A stretch of 9,966 nucleotides of DNA. Source: Rhizobiaceae bacterium. Lineage in GTDB: Bacteria; Pseudomonadota; Alphaproteobacteria; Rhizobiales; Rhizobiaceae. Shown piece by piece: positions 1-5,277 of this stretch. A program made the translations under genes and the position numbers. The notes beneath the pieces were generated by a model, which saw nothing but the letters and a program-made list of their open reading frames with translations, searched no databases and was not told the origin of the DNA. The DNA is taken from contig CAJYRE010000043.1 in the NCBI GenBank assembly GCA_913776675.1, forward strand, positions 1 through 9,966, written 5' to 3'. Within the stretch, counting starts at the first letter, position 1. Each line of letters begins with the position of its first letter.

Positions 1-358
1 CCCAGAGTGCGCCTCGCGGCTCATGCAGAGAGGGTAATGCGCTCGCGCGTACGCAACGCGATGGAAATGCGGTGAGAATGGCATCTCCATATTGACCTTC
101 CTCGACATGCAATGCCGGATGGAAATGCGGGGTCATCCCTAAAAGGTTGGCAATCTCTTGGGCTTGATCCGTGTGCTGGGTGCGGGCCCTGCCCACATCC
201 AGCTCCTGAAGCAGAACAATATCGGCACGGCTCTCGGCAATCACATCCGTAATGCGCTTGATGTTGAGTTTTCTGTCTCTGCCAATACAGCTATGCACAT
301 TATAGGTCAGAACCGTAAAGCTCGTGGCATGGGAGCGATCATGGAAGAATGGCGTCAT
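1..358 (-). CDS. Endonuclease/exonuclease/phosphatase (EEP) family protein, partial (3' part outside window)
   Basis: The reverse strand reads open from an ATG at 358 to the window edge, giving the first 119 residues. The N-terminus carries the EEP-fold signatures: TYNVH with Asn20, then IVLLQELD with the metal-binding Glu52, then YGDAILTAFP at about 90-99 and EPRGALW at the edge. The EEP superfamily covers Mg-dependent phosphodiesterases (AP endonucleases, sphingomyelinases, inositol phosphatases), so the substrate is not determined. In E. coli the related ybhP sits with clsB and ybhN, and homologues of both follow here, which suggests a role in membrane lipids or the envelope. No signal peptide or obvious Shine-Dalgarno is visible. 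A stress-sigma motif lies so close upstream that the message may be almost leaderless. Family assignment is sure; the reaction is unknown. Confidence 0.9.
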   Translation of the reverse strand, partial: MTPFFHDRSHATSFTVLTYNVHSCIGRDRKLNIKRITDVIAESRADIVLLQELDVGRARTQHTDQAQEIANLLGMTPHFHPALHVEEGQYGDAILTAFPSRCVRASALPSLHEPRGALW

Positions 359-364
359 TGAAAA

Positions 365-389
365 GGAACTATTGTTCCGCCGTTTCGTT
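365..389 (+). promoter_or_regulatory. EcfG stress promoter for ybhN
   Basis: GGAAC at 365-369, a 16-base spacer and CGTT at 386-389 make an exact match to the EcfG general-stress consensus. A start near 396 would leave about 30 bases of leader before the ATG at 426. It overlaps the opposing promoter of the EEP gene almost base for base. Confidence 0.75.
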
Positions 390-391
390 CC
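367..391 (-). promoter_or_regulatory. Candidate EcfG stress promoter for the EEP gene
   Basis: On the reverse strand GGAAC (391-387) is followed by 16 bases and AGTT (370-367). The -35 box and spacing fit the alphaproteobacterial EcfG consensus (GGAAC-N16/17-CGTT); the first base of the -10 box deviates. Transcription would begin around 360, only a couple of bases before the ATG at 358. Confidence 0.5.
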
Positions 392-425
392 CAAATAAAT
401 CCTGGATCATTCTTTTGGTGAAGCG

Positions 426-1364
426 ATGCTGTTACGATATGTTTCTCGAGCTTTGATTGTGATGGGTATCGCAGTTGCTGTTTACTTTCTCAAGCAGACG
501 ATGCAGCACTACAGTGCCGAGCAGATCAGCCATGCCCTGAGGGCCCTGCCCTTTTCCAGTCTGGCCTTGGCTTTGGGGTTTGCGGGCCTGTCGTATTTTT
601 GTCTGGGCTGTGGCGATGCTTTGGCCGCGCGCGCCCTTGGTAAGCGCCTCGCCTTTTGGCAAACGGCATTGGCCTCTTTTATCAGCCTGTCTATCAGCCA
701 TAACATTGGCCTTGCCGCCTTGAGCAGTGCCGCGCTTCGCTATCGCTACTATTCGCGTTGGGGCCTGTCGTCCGCAGATGTCGGTTTTATGGTTCTGTTC
801 TGTGGAATGACGGTGGCGCTTGGGCTTTCCACGCTGGGATCGGTTGCTCTTGTGTTGCGTCCTGAAGATACCGCAAAATTGACAGGGCTTGGCGATCAAA
901 CCATTCTGGCGCTGGCCATTGTGGCGGCGTGTTTACCGCTGATGTACGTTGCTTTGGCTGCCTTCTGGCGCAAAACGATTGCGGTTTTCGGACATGAGTT
1001 CTCATTGCCCACGGTCCGTATTGCTGTTTTGCAGGTTGTTTTGGGAACACTCAACTTCATTTTTGTTGCGGCAAGCCTGCATCAGCTTCTCACGGCCATT
1101 TCGAACACGGGTTATATCAAGGTTGCTGCCATTTCGATTATCGCCAATCTTGCTGCGATTATCACCCATGTTCCGGGAGGCTTTGGTGTGCTGGAGGCGA
1201 CAGTTTCCCATATTCTGCCGGGGGCCGAAACGCTTGCATGCGTGATTGCGTTTCGGGTGGTGTATTATTTTATTCCCCTGCTGCTAGGCCTCCTTCTTAT
1301 GGGAGCGAACGAGCTTGTCCTTTTCTGGCGCGCTTCCCCGAAACCATCGGCTCAGAAAGCCTGA
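426..1364 (+). CDS. ybhN: YbhN/UPF0104 family integral membrane protein
   Basis: This 312-residue, very hydrophobic protein has about eight predicted membrane segments and belongs to the UPF0104 family, related to the membrane domain of lysylphosphatidylglycerol synthase (flippase-like). Conserved stretches are SHNIGLAALSSAALRYRYYS (91-110), HVPGGFGVLEA (248-258) and FRVVYYFIPLLLG (276-288). There is no C-terminal aminoacyl-transferase domain, so it is the stand-alone form, with a presumed role in lipid handling in the inner membrane. GGTGA a few bases before the ATG is a modest ribosome site. A consensus EcfG promoter precedes it. Its last 27 codons run antisense to the end of the convergent PLD gene. 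The symbol follows the E. coli homologue; the biochemical function is not established. Confidence 0.88.
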   Translation: MLLRYVSRALIVMGIAVAVYFLKQTMQHYSAEQISHALRALPFSSLALALGFAGLSYFCLGCGDALAARALGKRLAFWQTALASFISLSISHNIGLAALSSAALRYRYYSRWGLSSADVGFMVLFCGMTVALGLSTLGSVALVLRPEDTAKLTGLGDQTILALAIVAACLPLMYVALAAFWRKTIAVFGHEFSLPTVRIAVLQVVLGTLNFIFVAASLHQLLTAISNTGYIKVAAISIIANLAAIITHVPGGFGVLEATVSHILPGAETLACVIAFRVVYYFIPLLLGLLLMGANELVLFWRASPKPSAQKA

Positions 1365-2882
1365 GACGAATGCCCGAAGGGTTTGAGCGAAAGACGCGGT
1401 TGTCGGGTGCGACACGGAAGGATCGACCAATGGCGTTACCCACACCGCACCATTGCTGTGGTTTGAAGGCTCGATGATGAAATTGCGAAGGCCTCGTGCC
1501 TTGGTATTGTGCGCGTCAATCGTGGCGATCAGGCTGTCAGAACGCTTAAACGTGTTGGCAATTTCTGTTGGCGTGCTGTCAAGATGTTCGGCCAATAACC
1601 GATGACGCAGGGCTGCGATGGCAGCAGATTGTTCAGGTGTGTACGCCTCCACGGAAAGATCGGCTTCTGTGTCGATCCCTTCCGAGCGATTGTTGAGATT
1701 GGAAGAGCCGATCCGCACAAAACAATCATCAATGATCAACAATTTGGAATGGATGAAAACCTGTTGTGGTTGCCCCTGATCATCGGGAACAACGGCATAC
1801 ATCACCCGGAGCCGATTGTGTTTATCCGCCTGCTTGAGACGATGAATAATGCGGTCGCGGTTGGTTTCCATGACGATCCGCTCCATGAATCCATGCAGCA
1901 CCCGAGTTGTCAGAATGATGATTTCCGGGCTTTTTTCCTCCATCAAGCGTTCCGCCAAGGCGTCAGCAACAACAAAGGAGGTGAGATATTGGGCCTCAAT
2001 ATAAATATGATTTTGCGCGGCCTTGATCGCATCCAGCGCCAGAAGGCTGAAGTGGCGCATCAGCACAGAGGGACTGCCCGGTGGTTCCATCAGGGAAAGA
2101 CCAACGCGGCAATGGCTCAGATCCGGCTTTCTGTTCTTTGGCCAGAGGCTTGCGGTTGCGTCGGTCGATGAGCAACGCATCGGCTTTTCTGCTGTGGCCA
2201 GCCACCAACGATGCCGGGCAATATCGCTTACCCGTTTGGCCGCTTTGCCAGCAACCATCACCTGAAGATCGTGAACTGGCTCATAGGGCAGGCCGTTGGG
2301 TTTGGTCCGCAGAGGGTTGGCAGGCTGATGTTTGCTGTCATCCCAGCGTCCGGCGGTCAGGTCAATTCCGCCAATAAAGGCAAGAGCATCATCGATCACC
2401 ACGATTTTCTGGTGATGCGAACTCCAGAGAGGTCGGCTCGTTGCAAATTGCAGATGCACACGCTCATGGCTCAGGACGCCTGGTCGTTGATATAAGCGCA
2501 ATGATTTTCCTGAATACAGTGGCCCCAAGGCCCAGACAAGAATACGGATGACCAGATCCGGTTTGGCATCCAGTTGTGCCTGCAAGAGGTCGGATAGTCG
2601 GTGTTGATTGTTTTGGTCCGGGGTCAGATCGATCTGCGGATGAAAATCCCAGCCTATAATCCAGATTTCATTCTGCGCTTTTTGCAAAGCCTCAGAGAGG
2701 GTCTGGAAATACGCCGCCGCATCAACCAGAAAGGCAAGGCGGTCCGCATGCGCCATGGACCAAACATTGCTATCCGGATCAATGATGCCAGTGGTGAGCA
2801 GTCGCGCCTTTCGCCCGGTCGGATGGGGTGCCTTCAAGGAAGGCGCTTTATGGAGCGGTGGTATCGATACATAGTCAACCAT
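1284..2882 (-). CDS. Phospholipase D / cardiolipin synthase-like protein
   Basis: The protein is 532 residues from an ATG at 2882, chosen because GAGGAG sits directly upstream. The frame stays open to a GTG at 2969, but that start and the ATG at 2933 lack a good ribosome site. Two HKD motifs define the PLD superfamily: HHQKIVVID at about 156-164 (His157, Lys159, Asp164), followed by GGIDL, and HSKLLIID at about 378-385 (His378, Lys380, Asp385), followed by GSSNLNNRS. Such enzymes hydrolyse or transfer phosphatidyl groups, for example in cardiolipin synthesis. No N-terminal membrane segments are present, unlike ClsA; an amphipathic C-terminal helix (FAQTLRAFVSGFLSRWF) could attach it to the membrane. 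It lies 83 bp after the 105-aa gene and is probably co-transcribed with it. PLD activity is likely; its substrate is inferred only. Confidence 0.9.
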   Translation of the reverse strand: MVDYVSIPPLHKAPSLKAPHPTGRKARLLTTGIIDPDSNVWSMAHADRLAFLVDAAAYFQTLSEALQKAQNEIWIIGWDFHPQIDLTPDQNNQHRLSDLLQAQLDAKPDLVIRILVWALGPLYSGKSLRLYQRPGVLSHERVHLQFATSRPLWSSHHQKIVVIDDALAFIGGIDLTAGRWDDSKHQPANPLRTKPNGLPYEPVHDLQVMVAGKAAKRVSDIARHRWWLATAEKPMRCSSTDATASLWPKNRKPDLSHCRVGLSLMEPPGSPSVLMRHFSLLALDAIKAAQNHIYIEAQYLTSFVVADALAERLMEEKSPEIIILTTRVLHGFMERIVMETNRDRIIHRLKQADKHNRLRVMYAVVPDDQGQPQQVFIHSKLLIIDDCFVRIGSSNLNNRSEGIDTEADLSVEAYTPEQSAAIAALRHRLLAEHLDSTPTEIANTFKRSDSLIATIDAHNTKARGLRNFIIEPSNHSNGAVWVTPLVDPSVSHPTTASFAQTLRAFVSGFLSRWFRGSAPEKDKLVRSHKKEA

Positions 2883-2965
2883 GAGTCTCCTCACTTGCAA
2901 GCTGCGTTCTTGGACCGGAACGATGACGTGCATTTTCAGCACCGGATTTTCTGAAGAAGCCCTTG

Positions 2966-3283
2966 TCACTCTGTTTCCGAATTCGGTTTGCCGGAATTCG
3001 GTTTGTCGGAAAGAGCGTTTGGAAGATGCTTTTGCGGCTCATGTTGGCCTGTGGTTTGAGAATATCCCGTGTCTTCATTGCTGACAGATGGCAGAAGGAG
3101 CATCACTTCTTCGCGCTCACCGTCCTTCAGGGGTTCGATATGGTCTTGCCAATAGAGATGGGCCTCCTTTGGCTCGTCGTCCCATTGGCGCACAAACACC
3201 TTGTTGTCGTCGATCAACACAAGGCGTGTTCCGCCCATATCAAGGTAGGTTTGCGCAAGCTGGCGCATGGAGCTACCGGACAT
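2966..3283 (-). CDS. Hypothetical protein, 105 residues, upstream of the PLD gene
   Basis: I do not recognise this protein. The ATG at 3283 is preceded by GGGAGAA at a good distance. Residues 1-66 look like a small folded domain with alternating beta-type stretches: GGTRLVLIDDNKVFVRQW, then AHLYWQDHIEPL and REEVMLLLPS. From about residue 67 the protein is a hydrophilic, probably disordered tail, ending in a doubled five-residue unit (DKPNS-GKPNS) encoded by a 15-bp tandem repeat. There is no signal peptide or membrane segment. The stop codon overlaps the distal GTG of the PLD frame (GTGA), although the preferred PLD start is 83 bp further on. A stress-type promoter about 155 bp upstream and a long structured leader suggest it is the first gene of a PLD operon. 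Confidence 0.75.
   Translation of the reverse strand: MSGSSMRQLAQTYLDMGGTRLVLIDDNKVFVRQWDDEPKEAHLYWQDHIEPLKDGEREEVMLLLPSVSNEDTGYSQTTGQHEPQKHLPNALSDKPNSGKPNSETE
2979..3008. repeat. 15-bp tandem duplication in the 3' end of the 105-aa gene
   Basis: Two adjacent copies of a 15-base unit (GAATTCGGTTTGCCG and GAATTCGGTTTGTCG) differ at one position. They keep frame and encode DKPNS and GKPNS in the hydrophilic tail, so they look like a replication-slippage duplication. Confidence 0.85.
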
Positions 3284-3360
3284 TGTTCTTCTCCCATCGT
3301 GACTTCAAACCAGCGGAAACGCGCCGGATGGATAAGAAGCTCGACTGCCACTGCGTTGGC

Positions 3361-3389
3361 CATCGGTCGAAAACGGAAAAAGACCGATG
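3361..3389 (-). other. Stem-loop in the 5' leader of the 105-aa/PLD transcript
   Basis: CATCGGTC (3361-3368) and GACCGATG (3382-3389) form a perfect 8-bp stem around a 13-base loop. Read on the reverse strand the loop is pyrimidine-rich (UUUUUCCGUUUUC). It falls between the predicted transcription start (about 3433) and the ATG at 3283. No T-run follows, so it is not a standard terminator; a role in translation control or RNA stability is possible. Confidence 0.45.
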
Positions 3390-3439
3390 TTCTTCAGCAC
3401 CATCGCGTCCGTTTGACACGGCGCGTCTCCGGATAGCGA

Positions 3440-3464
3440 AACACTTGTGACGCGCCATGGTTCC
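3440..3464 (-). promoter_or_regulatory. Candidate EcfG stress promoter for the 105-aa/PLD operon
   Basis: On the reverse strand GGAAC (3464-3460) is followed by 16 bases and TGTT (3443-3440). It matches the EcfG consensus except for the first -10 base. It would produce a leader of about 150 bases containing the stem-loop at 3361-3389. Confidence 0.5.
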
Positions 3465-3473
3465 CTTTTGGAT

Positions 3474-3498
3474 GGAACTTGTCTTCGTTCCGGTGGTT
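3474..3498 (+). promoter_or_regulatory. Candidate EcfG stress promoter for the AI-2E family gene
   Basis: GGAAC at 3474-3478, 16 bases, GGTT at 3495-3498. The same GGTT variant of the -10 box recurs at three other promoters in the window. A start near 3505 lies downstream of the in-frame ATG at 3457 and so supports translation from 3589. Confidence 0.5.
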
Positions 3499-3588
3499 TT
3501 GCAGGCGTGTTTGGGCAAGTCACATGCTGGATTTGAGGCTCTTGCTTGTCATTTCAGAAGTGTGCCTCGGGCCGCTCAGGGAGGGAAA

Positions 3589-4632
3589 ATGCCGGTACAA
3601 CGCATTGGTTTTTATGTCGTATTGGCAGGCGTCACCTTGGCCTTTGTGGCTGTCCTCTTACCCTTCTATTCGGCTATCTTATGGGCTGTTATCTTTGCCA
3701 TCGTTTTTTTTCCGCTTCATATGCGGCTGGAAAGGCGCTTGCGCGGTCACGCCAATCTGGCTGCTGGCTTATCGGTGTTGATATGCGTTTGCCTTGTGAT
3801 TGTTCCGGGATTGCTGATTCTCAGTTTGCTGTTTCAGCAGGCCAGTGCGTTTTATGCCTATCTGCAACGCGGTGAGATCGATACCGAACAGTGGCTTGCG
3901 AAACTGGAACATGCCATGCCAACGTTTATTCGAGACCGTTTACACCTTTGGGATGCTGACAGTGTGATCCAATGGCAGGAGCGGATTTCGTCTGCTTTGC
4001 TGGAAAGTGGTCGTGCTTTCGCAGGGCAGGCATGGGCCTTGGGTCAGAATACACTGCAATCCATCGCAGCGTTTGGCATTATGCTTTATCTGCTGTTTTT
4101 CCTGTTTCGGGATGGCCGTGCGTTACGCCAGATCGTGTGGCGGTCGATTCCGCTGAATGATCGACATACCCGCAAGTTTATTTCCAAATTCACGCTGGTT
4201 GTGCGGGCCATTGTGCGCAGCAATGTGATTATCGCGGTGGTTCAAGCGTTGATTGGCGGGGTGGCTTTTTGGGCACTTGGTCTTCGCCCGGCTCTGTTGT
4301 GGAGTGTGGCCATGGGCATTTTGTCCTTTCTGCCCGCTTTGGGCACGGCCATCGTTTGGGGGCCTGCTGCCGTTTATCTCGCCTTTTCAGATCAGTGGGC
4401 CAAGGCGGTGATTCTGGTTCTCGTGGGGGTGCTGGTCATTGGTCTGGTGGATAATCTATTGCGCCCGCCCTTGATCGGGCAGGAAATCAAATTGCCCGAT
4501 TATGTTGTGCTGATCTCCACCCTTGGCGGGATCACCCTTTTGGGAATGAACGGATTTGTGATGGGGCCTTTGATTGCAGCTTTGTTTATTTCATTCTGGT
4601 CCACATTTATTGATGAAAATTCCTTGTCCTGA
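3589..4632 (+). CDS. AI-2E/PerM family membrane protein
   Basis: 347 residues from the ATG at 3589, which follows GGGAGGG directly. The frame is open from 3457, but that stretch is not membrane-protein-like and precedes the predicted transcription start. The architecture fits the AI-2E transporter (PerM/YdiK, formerly UPF0118) family. It has paired N-terminal helices, a helix near 60-85, a soluble middle region (about 90-160), then a hydrophobic C-terminal half with the family stretches FLPALGTAIVWGPAAVYL, LVDNLLRPPLIG and PDYVVLISTLGGI. Members have been linked to export of AI-2 or to Na+/H+ antiport, so a specific substrate cannot be given. It is transcribed alone and is followed by a RIME-like element. 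Confidence 0.88.
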   Translation: MPVQRIGFYVVLAGVTLAFVAVLLPFYSAILWAVIFAIVFFPLHMRLERRLRGHANLAAGLSVLICVCLVIVPGLLILSLLFQQASAFYAYLQRGEIDTEQWLAKLEHAMPTFIRDRLHLWDADSVIQWQERISSALLESGRAFAGQAWALGQNTLQSIAAFGIMLYLLFFLFRDGRALRQIVWRSIPLNDRHTRKFISKFTLVVRAIVRSNVIIAVVQALIGGVAFWALGLRPALLWSVAMGILSFLPALGTAIVWGPAAVYLAFSDQWAKAVILVLVGVLVIGLVDNLLRPPLIGQEIKLPDYVVLISTLGGITLLGMNGFVMGPLIAALFISFWSTFIDENSLS

Positions 4633-4650
4633 TGGGTGTCTGCCGTTTTA

Positions 4651-4756
4651 CTAGAGCATTTCCAGAAAAAGTGTGTAGCGGTTTTCCGTCCGGAAATGTG
4701 TGAAAACAAAGAGTTAGGGCGTTTCAGTGTTTCCGTGAAACAGTGAAACGCTCTAG
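4651..4756. repeat. RIME-like intergenic palindromic element (106 bp)
   Basis: The element is bounded by CTAGAGC and GCTCTAG. It contains an imperfect palindrome on the left (CATTTCC 4657-4663 with GGAAATG 4692-4698) and a strong one on the right: GCGTTTCA (4719-4726), TGTTTC, a 3-base loop, GAAACA, TGAAACGC (4744-4751), with one mismatch. Length, mosaic palindrome layout and the GAGCATTTCC start resemble the RIME family dispersed in Rhizobiales genomes; the family name is from memory, not from a search. It follows the AI-2E stop by 18 bp and may fold in its 3' UTR. Confidence 0.75.
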
Positions 4757-4867
4757 CGTTGGGATGCTGTTTCGTTTGTGTTATTTTTTAAGTGCTAAGC
4801 TGATCCAATCCCTGTCCCATCATCGTAATAGGGTAACAAACGCGGTCGTATTATAAAGGATTGTAGC

Positions 4868-5050
4868 GTGGTTAAGCCCATTTCCCCCCTTCCCCGCCCT
4901 TTCAGCGATGATCGTATCGAAGCATTGATCACTGAACTTGTACAGGAAATTGGCAAGTCTGAAGTGCCCCCGGCCATTGCGGCTCTGGCGGATGCGCTCC
5001 AGCAGCGCCTTGACAAAATGGATCATAAAAATGATCCGCAAGGTCATTAA
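4868..5050 (+). CDS. Small hypothetical protein, 60 residues
   Basis: I do not recognise it. A GTG start at 4868 has AAAGGA seven bases upstream. The product begins with a proline-rich segment (KPISPLPRPFSDD), then has two probable amphipathic helices (RIEALITELVQEIGKS and PPAIAALADALQQRLDKMD) and a short charged tail. The regular heptad-like leucines suggest a small helical bundle or coiled coil; there is no signal peptide or membrane helix. A reverse-strand frame over the same DNA (75 residues) has no ribosome site, so the forward reading is preferred. No EcfG-type promoter was found upstream. It stands alone between two palindromic repeat elements. Confidence 0.55.
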   Translation: MVKPISPLPRPFSDDRIEALITELVQEIGKSEVPPAIAALADALQQRLDKMDHKNDPQGH

Positions 5051-5082
5051 GATTATTTCTTATGTTTTATTTTGCTGACCAA

Positions 5083-5122
5083 GCTTTCACCTCAGGATGC
5101 TATGAAATCCTGAGATGAAGGC
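5083..5122. other. Inverted repeat / stem-loop downstream of the 60-aa gene
   Basis: CTCAGGAT (5091-5098) and ATCCTGAG (5107-5114) pair perfectly around an 8-base loop. After one mismatch the stem continues for about seven further pairs, one of them G-T (5083-5089 with 5116-5122). No T-tract follows. It may act as a 3' stabilising hairpin or be part of a dispersed repeat. Confidence 0.5.
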
Positions 5123-5163
5123 ACGAAGGCATTGATGTATCAGAAAACTCCTCTGAGGTTTTA

Positions 5164-5268
5164 CTGCATAATTTTCTCCTTAAATCGGAATCGATTTAAG
5201 GAGAAAATTATGCAGCAGATTAAAAGTGTTACAGCGCCGTGCGCCATATATGGCGCACGGCGCTGTAA
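5164..5268. repeat. Second Rhizobiales-type palindromic element (105 bp)
   Basis: The left part is a perfect 24-bp inverted repeat (5164-5187 with 5192-5215) around GAAT, containing the core AAATCGGAATCGATTT. The right part (5229-5268) is a perfect 40-bp loopless palindrome centred on CCATATATGG. They are joined by CAGATTAAAAGTG. The AATCGGAATCGATTT core and the following ATTAAAAGTGTTACAGCG resemble short dispersed elements common between rhizobial genes, recalled rather than searched. The element ends 9 bp from the stop of the SDR gene on the reverse strand and may fold in its 3' UTR. Confidence 0.75.
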
Positions 5269-5277
5269 GGTCTGTTT

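Larger units (their letters stand above)
3284..3588. other. Divergent intergenic region between the 105-aa/PLD operon and the AI-2E gene
   Basis: About 305 bases without a convincing gene. It holds opposing stress-type promoters near its AI-2E side (3440-3498) and a perfect inverted repeat at 3361-3389 that would lie in the roughly 150-base leader of the 105-aa gene. Short frames cross it on both strands, but none resembles a known protein and the longer ones run through the promoters. Confidence 0.6.

Noticed and set aside
59..130. 13-base direct repeat GATGGAAATGCGG at 60-72 and 118-130
   Set aside because: The two copies fall in different reading frames of the EEP gene and no further symmetry surrounds them; probably coincidence.
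1602..2171. A 189-residue forward frame inside the PLD gene
   Set aside because: It is antisense to the catalytic PLD region, has no promoter or ribosome site, and resembles no family.
2883..2969. Longer PLD start (GTG at 2969, overlapping the previous stop as GTGA)
   Set aside because: Coupling was tempting, but the extra 29 residues are not PLD-like and the ATG at 2882 has a near-perfect GAGGAG site.
3273..3518. Reverse frames (61-81 residues) upstream of the 105-aa gene, including one starting at 3458 with a purine-rich leader
   Set aside because: They run through the stress-promoter elements and the leader stem-loop, are rich in Arg/Ser/Trp without recognisable pattern, and start upstream of the predicted transcription start (about 3433).
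4757..4867. Possible -10 box TATTAT (4849-4854) for the 60-aa gene
   Set aside because: No -35 box at the right distance, and transcription would start inside the ribosome site.
4820..5047. A 75-residue reverse frame over the 60-aa gene
   Set aside because: No Shine-Dalgarno before its ATG, while the forward frame has one at the right distance and a more protein-like helical pattern.
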